Of a DNA stretch of 64,000 nucleotides, positions 12,473 to 30,815 are shown one piece after another. A program made the translations under genes and the position numbers. Origin of the DNA: Hippophae tibetana (taxonomy: Eukaryota; Streptophyta; Magnoliopsida; Rosales; Elaeagnaceae); NCBI GenBank assembly GCA_037013495.1, contig CM072808.1, forward strand, positions 12,811,319 through 12,875,318, in the 5' to 3' direction. The notes below the pieces were generated by a model. The model searched no databases. It was not told the origin of the DNA and saw only the letters and a list, made by a program, of their open reading frames with translations. Every line of letters begins with the position of its first letter. Position 1 is the first letter of the stretch.

Positions 12473-15400
12473 ATGGGTACCCAAGCTACTTCAACAAATG
12501 ATCGTTCAAGGACATACTGGACATCAACAATGGAACGATATTTTATTGATCTGATGTTAGAGCAGATGCATAGAGGAAACAGGATTGGCTACACATTCAA
12601 CAAGCAAGCTTGGACAGACATGCTTGTGGTGTTCAATGCAAAATTTGGATCTCAATATGACAAAGATGTTCTTAAAAGTCGTTATACAAATTTGTGGAAG
12701 CACTTTAATGACGTGAAGAATCTTCTTGGTCATAATGGGTTTTCCTGGGATGAAACTCGTCAGATGGTGGTAGCTGATGACTATGTCTGGGATGCTTACA
12801 TCAAGGTATGCAATGTCTCTTTTGATCCATAATTTTAAAAATATTCATGGCATGATTGAGATGATAGAAGGAACATGCAGGCTCATCCTGATGCTCGACC
12901 CTATAAAACCAAAGCAGTTTTGAATTTTAATGACTTGTGCCTGATATATGGATATACAACAGCTGATGGAAGATACAGTCGATCAAGTCATGATTTACAC
13001 TTTGATGATGAAGGCCCCCTCATGAATACAGGTTTAATTTTTCATTTTCCTTTTATCAGCTTGAGGCTGATGTGGGGTTTATGCTGGTACTAAATTTTAG
13101 AAACCAGTTTTCACATATACATAGTTTGAACCAGAACTGGTTTTCATTTTCATCCTGTATCAAATAAATAGTGGCATTCCTTCAGTCCAAGTGCCAGGTC
13201 AGAAAAGATTGTGTGTCTTTACCCCTCATATGAGTTACAACATTTACGAAAAGAACATAGAAGTCGTCCTTTGGCCTTTTAGCGAATTTATATCCGTGCA
13301 AGCCATAAAAATGTTTATTTCCCTTAAATTTGCTTTCTGCATAGCAGTTGTCGTAAGTATTGCCAAATATTACATACAACATTGATCCATAAGTATAAAT
13401 ATCAAATAAGAGTGTCAATCGTATTTAAGTTAACATATTTTTTAAGGGTAAATATCATATATACCCTTTAGGTTTTTCTAAATATGATACGGGTCCTAGA
13501 TTAAAAAATAATACCAACAACATCCAATTTACAGTAGGTTATTAAAAAAAAAAGAGCACATAAAAAGGATAAAAAAAAGTCATACTACATCATTTTCACA
13601 TTAAAATACAACTTGTACTTTTTAAAGAAATAAATGATTGATAAAATTAAAAGTAATAAATAAAAACAAAATAAGAAATTTGAAGAAAACCATTTTTTAT
13701 TTCTTTTGTTTTACTTTTTTTTTTGGTTAAAACCATGATATATTTATTTATTCTTTTATTTTTTAGTTTAATTTTTTATGTTCTTTATATTTTGGCATTC
13801 ACGTGAAGTAAAAAAAATTTGTAATTAAGCAATACCTCAAGGTAGGTGTTTAATACAAAGCTTCTAATTTGAGATCTATTTGATATTTGAAAAACCTTGG
13901 GGGTTCTATGATATTTACCCTATTCTTTAACATTATGAAAACATTGTATTATATTGTCAAATTATTTATTTATAATAATAAGAAAAACTAATATGTTTAC
14001 AAGAATAAAACAATTATCAATCAATTCTAACCAAAAAATAATGTGTCATGTTCCTGCTGTGTGCCGAGGTCCAAATTGCTACCCTAATATCAAAGCATGA
14101 TCCTTTTATGGTGAGTCAAGTATGACCACTCTCAAACTTGATTTCTGATAAGACCATCTTTATGGTGGTTGACTTTTATAAAAAAACTGACTTAATTGTT
14201 GCATGGATTTAAGGTCATTTATTATAATATAGCATGATCGACTCTACATCCCTCATTTTGTAGCAGCTGGAATGCAAAACCTTGCTCCTTCAAGTAAGGA
14301 GCGTCCAAGGACAGATTGGACTGCAGCAATGGATCAATACTTCATGGAGCTTATGTTGGACCAAGTAGGAAGAGGCAATAAGGCTGGCAATGTATTCACC
14401 AAACAAGCATGGACAGATATGCTTGCAATGTTCAATGCAAGCTTTGGTCCTCTGCACGGAAAGAGGGTACTAAGGCATAGATACAAAAAGCTATGGAAGT
14501 ATTACAGTGACGTAACCTTTCTTCTAAAGCAAGATGGATTTTCTTGGGATGAAACACATCAAATGATTGTTGCTGATTACAATGTTTGGGATGCTTATAC
14601 CAAGGTATGGTAACATTAAGTTGTTACATCACTGATTTATTTGTCCATATCACTCCAGTTTTCAGTTTCAAGTTGTCGATTGATACAAAGTTCATGTAGG
14701 CACACCCACACGCAAGAGCATATAGAACGAAAGCCTTGCCGAACTACTATGATTTGCTCCTAATATTTGGAAATGATTTTGAGAATGGGATTGGTAATGA
14801 TTTATTTCCAGAAAAGTGTCTTGAAGATAGTAGCCCACAAATAAAAGCAAGTGAGTTTCAGATCCATTTGACCAAGTTGCAGCTACTCTGTTTCCGTGTT
14901 GGCTTGATATTTTAAGATTTGACACAATGGTCGTGAATGTTTCTGCAACTAATTATTTTGCAACTAGAAATCAAATTGAATAACATTGTTATTATATGTT
15001 TAAATTTTCTAATAGTCTTGAAAATCAGATCAAATGAACACCTTGAGCTGTCTCGATCAGCAATAATGAAACTTACTTCCTTTAAAATAGTAAAGCCATA
15101 TGCATTAGCTTGTGAAATTCCCAATCCCTTTATTAATCTTCATTTTTTGATTTTTTTCAAATGAGCTGTGTCATCTTCATGCAAATTTTTACGTCTGTAG
15201 GTGAGCGTAAGGGAAGTCAAACTTCCAATGTTAATGATCGTTCAAGAACATATTGGACACCGCCAATGGACCATTATCTTATTGACCAGTTACTAGACCA
15301 AGTACACAAAGGGAATAAACTTGGGCAGACATTCATAAGTCAGGCTTGGACTGACATGGTTACTTACTTTAATACACAATTTCGATCTTGTTATGACAAA

Positions 15401-18173
15401 GATGTTCTGAAGAATAGGTACAAACATTTAAGAAGGCAGTATAATGATATAAAGGTTCTTCTTGAGCAAAGTGGTTTTTCATGGGATGACACTCGAGAAA
15501 TGATTACAGCTGAGGATCACATCTGGGATGCTTATACCAAGGTAAATCTCGCTTGTGGATTAACATGATGTATTTTAGTGTCTTCTGCTGAGAGTATATA
15601 ATGCACCCAGGCCCACCCTGATGCTCGTTCATATAGAGTTAAAACAATGCCGGGTTATCATAAATTGTGTGTCATATTTGGAGAAGAAAATTCTGATGGA
15701 AGATACAGCCATCTATCCCGCTATGCAGATCCCAGCAGTGAACTCCCTGTTTTGATCACAGGTATGCACTTGTTACCATTATGATAGCATATCAGAATAT
15801 TCATTTGTTTTTTCTTGTGACATTACTTGGGTGCAGTTATTGTCAAATTTGTTGACCTCGTATATTGAAATTGATTGCAGTTGTGTTACTTGGGAAAATT
15901 TTATTGACACTCAATAATCAATATATACTTGCTGTAATATTAGAGCAGGTTCAGTTTATTTTGAATTACAGCGTTAGAAAAATCTTGGTTGTGCCCTCTG
16001 GGTCTCAAGGACAGTATCTAGGAAAGCACATTGTAGAATCACTCTCAAATTCTCAAACGATTGCATTTACTAGTTTGAAGTTCAACAAAAATGGGATCAA
16101 CATAATCTTGAATGTTCCTGAGTACACAATCTCATTTTGGGTCAAATTCCTCTAATAGATTTTGCAGCAAGGTCTCATCAGCTCTTCTTTCACCTCATGG
16201 AACTCATGAAACCACTTACACGTCGTAATCAATATTAACTTTCAGTTTTTATTTTTTTAAATCTTTGTACTAAAAATTTATAACTGAATTTCATTTCTTT
16301 GGGGAAGCAATAAGCATGATTTGCACCAGAGAAACATAATATTTTTTCCCAATTAGACTGGAATGTTATGCATTAATCAGAATAGTCGCAAGTCAAAATA
16401 AGATGTGTCTATTATTGTAACCAGATGTTGACTTTCATGATGGTGTGACTAATTCTGATAACACATCAATGGACTGTGTTTGTAGATGAGGAGAAAAATA
16501 GTCAATGCCCTGCAAGTGTTGATACTTCAAGGATTAATTGGACTCCACAAATGGATCGCTACTTTATTGATCTTATGTTAGAGCAAGCAATTGAAGGGAA
16601 TAAGACTGGTCGTACATTTAATGAGCCAGGATGGGAGAACATTTGTCTATCATTTATTGGAAAATTTGGCTTTCAATGTGATAAGTATGCTCTACAAGAA
16701 AGGTATATGTGCTTGAGAAAACAACATGATGATATCAACAATCTTCTCAATCATAATGGATTTACATGGGATGAAACCCAACAGATGGTAACTGCAGATG
16801 GTGGAAATTGGGAAGCCTACCTTAAGGTTATTTTCTGTCTTCTTTTTTTTTTTTTTTTTGCCATACATTTTACATTTTGACTGAGTAAATATCACATACA
16901 CCCGAGGTTAGAGAATATATAAATCAGCACTTAGGTCCCTCAAGCCAACTTTGACAAATTGACTCAGGTAAATTAGTAAAAAAAAAATTTATAAATTTTG
17001 AAAGATGAAAAACATTTTAAATATTATATAAATTATATATTCTTTTTTTTTATTTTTCCTCCCCCAATCTTTTCTTCTCTTTCATGTTTCAAAATTGATA
17101 TTTTTATTTTTAATAAATTACAATTGTATTATTTATAATTTGGGTGGGTCACTACACAGACATACTAGCTTTTGCACTTGAGCGACCTGAATGAACATAA
17201 GGGACCTTAGTGGTGATTTTTAATAATGTGAGGGACTGAATTGAATGTTCTTCAAACTTCAGGGGTGTATGTGATAATTACCCTTTTGACTAACTTGGAT
17301 AGAAAACTTCATGATATCGTAACCATGGTTCCATGACTTCAACCCCACCCGTCTCCCCAAAACCTCCACCAATAAGAATGTGTGTCTGAGAATTTTGAGA
17401 ACAAACCATATTGGCATGGTTCTAACATGTGATTCAAAATGAGGTAGAGGGAGCTTTAGAATCAGGTGGGAGAAAATTTAGTTTGTCAAGTAATAGAATT
17501 TTTGTTCAGATAACTTTAAGATGTTTTGTTTTGGTCAAACTGTTCAAGAGAGCTTAAAGATTATATATTAAGAAGTTAAGGCTGAGGCAGATTATTTGTG
17601 TTAAAAGTATCAAAACCTGTTGCACTGTGTGATATCTTGCAGGAGCACCCAGATGCTATCTCCTATCGAAATACATGCCTTTTCAACTACATCAATTTGT
17701 CCAAGGTTTGTCAGAATGGGATCCCAGATGAAGGATTCAATTGCCAGGAAGTTAAAATTATAAGTCAGGCTTTACAAATGGAGACTGATCCAAATTCCCC
17801 AGGAACCGATAGAGCAGCCCACAATCTTGAAGCATTAGGTGGCGACATTCATATGCTTGAGCAACATAAGAAACGGCCAACAGAATTATCAGAACGAGAA
17901 CAGTCCAAAATGCAGAAAATTGACAACAATGTGGAGAAGGCTCTTTCTGAGATGGCAGGAGTTGTAACAGAACTGGTAAATAAGAAAGGGAACCAAAATA
18001 AATCAATAGAAAATGCAATTAATGTACTTCAGGAAGTACCAGAAATAGATGATGAGCTTCTTTTAGATGCATGTGATCTCCTGGAGGATGAGAAGAAGGC
18101 AAAGACATTCTTGGCACTGGATGCCTCACTGCGGAAGAAATGGTTGCTGAGGAAGCTGCGCCCCAGCCAGTAG
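12473..18173 (+). CDS. Myb/SANT-like DNA-binding domain protein with four tandem modules
   Basis: Eight coding exons: 12473-12805, 12881-13031, 14264-14604, 14700-14850, 15201-15541, 15611-15761, 16486-16826 and 17643-18173. They join in frame to 2340 nt (779 aa). Odd-numbered exons each carry a Myb/SANT-like (Myb_DNA-bind_3) domain: W-T-(x)2-M-(D/E)-x-Y near the start, then a TF-(x)5-W core and a G-F-(S/T)-W-D-(E/D)-T block. Modules lie at about residues 5-111, 170-275, 335-439 and 500-603. Each even-numbered exon starts (A/E)HPxA. The last exon adds an acidic/helical C-terminus ([19 protein letters not shown]) typical of L10-interacting-MYB and harbinger-derived proteins. The architecture resembles Arabidopsis At2g24960, from memory. 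It probably binds DNA in the nucleus; the targets are unknown. All splice sites are GT/AG and all frames are open, so it looks intact. Confidence 0.88.
13446..13920. mobile_element. MITE with GGGTAAATATCAT termini (intron)
   Basis: Terminal inverted repeats GGGTAAATATCATATATACC and, at the right end read in reverse, GGGTAAATATCATAGAACCC. Flanks are TATTTTTTAA (13436-13445) and TATTCTTTAA (13921-13930), a 9-10 bp target duplication with one mismatch. There is no coding content. The duplication length suggests a Mutator-type MITE. It lies in the 1.2-kb intron between coding exons 2 and 3. Confidence 0.75.
16883..17283. mobile_element. Second MITE of the same family (intron)
   Basis: Ends are GAGTAAATATCACATACACC and, reversed, GGGTAATTATCACATACACC. 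A perfect 8-bp duplication TTTTGACT flanks it (16875-16882 and 17284-17291). The termini match the MITE at 13446-13920. It lies in the last intron of the same gene. Confidence 0.8.
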
Positions 18174-19811
18174 TCTTCATTAAAGGGCAACTTCTTTTTA
18201 ACTTAATTCGCCCCCCCCCCCCCCCCCCACACACACACACCCACCTTTTTGGATCGAATTGGAGGGTAACATTTGTTTTGTAATTTCATGCCTTCCTGTA
18301 GTTACAATATTTGAATTAGTTTAGGCACTCGAGAGAGAGAGTCTGCAGAGTTTTCCCTCAAGCAATAGTATTGGCAGATTTTAATGGATGAAGCTTTTAT
18401 GCTGGTTTTCTTGAAAATGCAGCAATTAGAGTGGAATCACGCATTCCAAATTAATAGAAAAAATATAAGATACATTACAAGTACTACATGCATCTTATGA
18501 AATGCAAGTACTTGTCCAAAAAGAATAATAATCCAATTACATTTTGAGTTCCATTACCATCTCGACAATAGGAATAAAAACATATGATAAAACCATAAAG
18601 CTATATATTAATTAGTTACATTTTAGAAATGTGTCTGATATACTTGAATAATTAAATACAAAAGCTAAGAGACTCCGCCTATATTCAATGAATTATATCC
18701 TCGAAAGATTACATTACCTATATACGAGTCCAAAATTATAAAATAGCAAAGTGAAAGGTTCAAAATTTGTACCTAACTTTTTACTCAACCAATTAAAAAA
18801 CAAAAGAAAAATTCGCTATGTTTAATAGTAGTGGGTAAAATGAAAGACGGTTGTATTGTTATCATATATTTTCAAAATGAAAAGCAATTCAAAGAAAATG
18901 TATTTAAAAAATTGAGTGAATAATACCACTAGTTTCTTAATTATATAAAGAATAACAATTTAATACCTTTATTATTATTTTTTGGTAAATTAATACATTT
19001 GTTTTGAATAAATGACAACCCAGAATCGTTTTTTTTATTATTATTATTTTCTTCTATTTTCTTAAACACATTCTATTTAACAACAAACTACAATTACTAT
19101 AAAATTGATAAATAAATATATGTTATATACATATAATAAAAATAAAAAAAATCAAAATTTGATCATTTATCCTCCAATATCACATTTTCAAAATTGTTAT
19201 AATATATATATATATATATATAATAAAAATAAAAAAATTCAAAATTGGATAATTTATCCCGTAATTTCACATTTTTATAAAATGACTAAATTGCTACAAA
19301 AATAACAAAACAACTAAAATATACTGGTAAGTAAAAAATATTAGGTGCATTTGTCTAAAAAAACGCAAGGGAAAAAAATTGTAACTGCTCAAATTTTAGA
19401 CCATGGTAAAATTTTACTCATGACTGTTTACTTGTCGCATCAATCAAAACTATTTTACTTGCCTCGGAATAAAACAAGCAAACTTTTACCGTACATTTCC
19501 CGAAGGGACGAGTAACGTACATCTGAGGATAAAAACCATGAGCACAAGCCAACTTTGCCGTACATCCCCAAAAGAACAAATCAAAGTTTTTTTAAATACG
19601 CATACGTACGCGTATAGTACCTGTTCTATACGCGAATTTTATAAATAGGCGCACACTGCCAAACTCAATTGAAATGCATCTGCTGTATCCATAATATGAC
19701 TTCATTAGCAGATCCACGACCCCATCTTGGACTGGTGGTACCTTTTCATCTTAAGCATCCTTCCAAATTACACCAAGTCGTGAATAAATCCACTTGATTT
19801 CAAAACATACT
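18174..19811. other. 3'-3' intergenic region between convergent genes
   Basis: Holds the 3' UTRs of both flanking genes. A run of about 18 C's followed by (CA)n lies at 18211-18240, and a (TA)n run at about 19203-19222. No other gene, RNA gene or element was recognised. Confidence 0.5.
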
Positions 19812-27213
<7,402 letters not shown>

Positions 27214-28440
27214 GTTTGCATCAATGTCTGAAAAAGTTATCCACATAATGAGTCAACAGTACAAAGCCAAGGGTGGCTCAAGAGGGTGTGAGGCCCTAAG
27301 CGACAATTAAAAATGAGGCTCTTGATTAATTAGTATTAAATATTTATTAAAATTAATCAAGATTAAATTTTATTTAAAATGAACATATATGTCTCTAGTC
27401 TAAATGAGCACTATATAAAAGTACTATAATAATGAATATATTATAATACCCCTACATTTGGATAAATAACAACCAAAAGGTTTTTTTTTAATAGGATATT
27501 ACAATTATTTCAACAAAAGTTAAGATTACATATAACATTACACTCATTTTCAGCTGTAGATTCCAATCCATAGAAGAAGATACAATATTACAAAGAAAGT
27601 TACACACCCTTTCAGTATTAAGAATATTAAACCAGCCGAGTGAATATGATATATTATAACAATTAATTTTTAATAATTTTCTGAATATATATTTCATAAG
27701 TACTTATTTTTATTTATTATTCCTGTTTTGGAACTTCGCATTCCAAGTTTTTGACAATTATTAACTTCATAAAAAAGGAAGAGGTAAATTAAGGGATAAC
27801 CTTCAAGTTTTCAAAAATTCAATTAGTAATATTACAAGCATTCAACAAATCCAGAAAAAATATTTGAATGTTCTGAAAAATAACACTTTTGAACGATACA
27901 AAGGTACATAAAGCATCGTATCAGATCACAGGACTAGCTAATATCATTTGCGCGTAAAAAAAAAATAATATCACAGGATCATACAAGTTCCACAAATCTA
28001 AGAAATAAGAATATATAACGGAAATCCATTAAATCAAAATCTTCATGATACGACGAAAACCAGTTAATATATTACGTATTACCAAAAGCCAACCAAGCAG
28101 AATATCGAAACGACAAGTCAATGACCCAAATTAACCTTTTAAAAAAATGAAAATGAGAGAGATTTCTTTGGTTTACATGAATCCTGAAACATATCTTCGG
28201 AGCATGACCACAAAATAACCCAAAATTGAGGGTATCTTACATATTATAGAATAGGGAGATGGACTGATGCAGAACGGCGAACGGCGAACGGCGAACGGCA
28301 CTGTGGAGTCTATTGGCTCAGTGAATGCCGGCAAAGGGCTTAGCTAACTGCAGTTGTGGAGGATTCCTCACCGGCTGCGTTGGTGTGGACGAGGAAGATA
28401 ATGAAATTAGGGCATGTGGAATCGCTTAGATTGGGGCTTT
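27214..28440 (-). promoter_or_regulatory. Probable 5' UTR, leader intron and promoter of the RRC1-like gene
   Basis: Directly upstream of the ATG, read on the minus strand, is CTTTTTCAG followed by 15 bases (27228-27214) before the ATG: a good acceptor for a 5' UTR intron. A GC-richer block at about 28265-28440, unlike the AT-rich surroundings, offers a donor AGCCG|GTGAGG near 28370. This suggests a leader exon there with an intron of about 1.1 kb. The placement is inferred. Confidence 0.45.
28272..28299. repeat. 7-bp tandem repeat (GAACGGC)4
   Basis: Four perfect copies of GAACGGC lie in the putative leader/promoter of the RRC1-like gene. Confidence 0.9.
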
Positions 28441-29479
28441 GGGTTGGGTCTCTTTTTTTATGGGGATTTTTGTTTTTTAGTTAAATTTTTGTGCAATAAA
28501 ATATTTTGTGAGATTTTAATCCAACAATAATTTGTATAATAATTAGTATATAGATTGAAATAAAAAAAATAGGTAAAAATAAAATAATATATTCATTATT
28601 AATTAATATTAAGAATTTTTATTTTTTATAAACTAACATAAATATATCACATTATTTTAAATTAAATTTATATACTAATAATAAATTATACATGCAATTT
28701 AATAAAAAATACATATAATTTATTTCAACCAAACTCACCAACAACTTATTAGTGATTAATTAATTTTCAAATAATTTTATTTATATTAATAGGATAATTA
28801 TATTATATAATTTTTTTATAAAGAATATATTAAGTTAATTTTTAAAATTGAGACATTTTAATTATTAAAGTATTTATTTTTTTACAATAAAAATAACATG
28901 TTAATCATATAATTAAGAATCATTGTTATATAATAAAAGTATATTAATTTTAGAAATTGAATAATGTATATATCATTCTAAAAATTAAACAACTAAAATA
29001 TCTAAATAAATAGAAGTAGCACTAATAAAGTGTAAATTTTATAACAAAACAACAGTAAAGAAATTGTGTAATTACGAACCTCTAAAATGGTGACAATTTT
29101 AGTAAATAATAATATGACCTTCTTATTCCTCTACATCAATCGAATTTCAATTGTTTATTGTGATTTGCAGTTATATATATACAAGGTATCATACGGGTGG
29201 TGGTAGTAAATAAATATAAACTCCTAATATTCTTTAAAACAATTTTGTGGCAAAATTATATGTCATCATTTGATTTAAACCTTTAATATTTTCGTGATAT
29301 TTCATTAATAATATATCTTTATTATTGAATAAAATTTAGAATACATAATTTTAAATTTATTAATATTTGATCTAAATAAGTAAACAAATTATTTATATTA
29401 TACACACAATAACACATTTCAAAGACAACTCATAAATTGAAAAAAAATACAAGTATTCGAAAAACTAATGTTTGTTGGG
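28441..29479. other. AT-rich intergenic DNA, nothing recognised
   Basis: Very AT-rich sequence without sustained reading frames. No gene or named element was seen. Confidence 0.5.
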
Positions 29480-29689
29480 TATTTTGGTTTGATACTGCTT
29501 CACACCCAAAAAAAAGCGAGCTACGTCTGAGTTAAACTTGGAGATGGAAGTCTTCTTTCGTTTCTCGACGGTGAAGTAAGACCAAGCCCATACAAGTTCC
29601 TAACTAAGAAACCTAAGCTAAAAACGCAAGTGGGGTGGAGCTATGAAGCGGCAAAGCCGACTATAGATACACCCCACTCAGCGCAATAT
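29480..29689 (+). other. Mitochondrial-like DNA fragment
   Basis: This stretch is clearly less AT-rich than its flanks. It contains wording I associate with plant mitochondrial non-coding DNA (GAGTTAAACTTGGAGATGG ... TTCTCGACGGTGAAGTAAG). It runs straight into the plastid rpoC2 fragment. The identification is from memory and unverified. Confidence 0.4.
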
Positions 29690-30815
29690 GGAGGTACTTA
29701 TGGCAGAACAGGCCAATCTGGCATTTCATAATAAAGTGATAGATGGAACTGCCATTAAATGATTTATTAGTAGATTAATAGATCACTTAGGAATGACATA
29801 TACATCACGCATCCTAGATCAAGTAAAGACTTTGAGGTTTTGGCAAGCCACTCTTACATCCATTTCATTAGGAATTTATGATATTTTAACAATACCTTCT
29901 AAGGGATGGCTAGTCCAAGATGTTGAACAACAAAGTTTTCTTTTTGAAAAACACCACCATTATGGGAATGTACACGCCATAGAAAAAATACGACAATCTA
30001 TTGAGATATGGTATGCTACAAGTGAATATTTGCGACAAGAAATGAATCCTAATTTTAGGATGACCGACCCTTTTAATCCAGTCTATATGATGTCCTTTTC
30101 AGGAGCTAGAGGAAATGCATCTCAAGTACACCAATTAGTAGGTATGAGAGGATTCATGTCGGATCCACAAGGACAAATGATTGATTTACCTATTCAAAGC
30201 AATTTACGTGAAAGATTGTTTTTAATAGAATATATCATTTCTTGTTACGGGCTCGCAAAGGAGTTGTGGATACTGTTGTACGAACATCGGATGCTGGATA
30301 TCTTACATGCAGACTTGTTGAAGTAGTTCAACACATTGTTGTACGTAGAACAGATTGTGGCACCACCCAAGGGATTTTTGTTAGTCATCGAAATGGTATG
30401 ATGCCGGAAAGCATTTTTATCCAAACATTGATTGGCCGTGTATTAGCAGACAATATATATAGACCCACGATGTATTGCCATTCGAAATCAAGATATTGGG
30501 ATTGGACTTGTCAATCGATTCATAACCTTTCAAACGCAACCAATATCTATCAAAACTCCCTTTACTTGTAAGAGTGCGTCTTGGATCTGCCGATTATGTT
30601 ATGGTCGGAGCCCCACTCATGGCGACTTGGTCGAATTGGGAGAAGTTGTAGGTATTATTGCGGGTCAATCTATTGGGGAGCCTAGTACTCAACTAACATT
30701 AAGAACTTTTCATACCGCTGGAGTATTCACAGGGGGTACTGCAGAACATGTACGAGCCCCTTCTAATGGAAAAATCCAATTCAATGAAGGTTTGGTTCAT
30801 CCTCTACACTCAAAC
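29690..30815 (+). pseudogene. rpoC2: Plastid rpoC2 N-terminal fragment (nuclear organelle insertion)
   Basis: Translation matches the N-terminal ~375 residues of the plastid-encoded RNA polymerase beta'' subunit: [18 protein letters not shown], then GKxWLVQD-type text, [40 protein letters not shown], then HGDLVELGE and [10 protein letters not shown]. It is broken in at least three places: a TGA at about 29760 where the intact gene has CGA, a one-base loss near 30252, and another frame change near 30461. Similarity ends at about 30815. It is therefore a dead copy in nuclear DNA. The real enzyme subunit is made in chloroplasts. Confidence 0.93.

Noticed and set aside
15865-16155. 96-codon frame in an intron of the Myb/SANT-like gene
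   Set aside because: Flanking exons splice perfectly in phase without it (151 then 341 bp as in other modules), and it has no recognisable domain.
18019-18240. Glycine-rich frame on the minus strand near the poly-C run
   Set aside because: It is the antisense of the last Myb-gene exon and the C-run/CA microsatellite.
27270-27720. Possible transposon end (GGTGGCTCAAGAGGGTG...) in the leader intron of the RRC1-like gene
   Set aside because: The wording resembles hAT-type termini, but I found no matching opposite terminus or target duplication.
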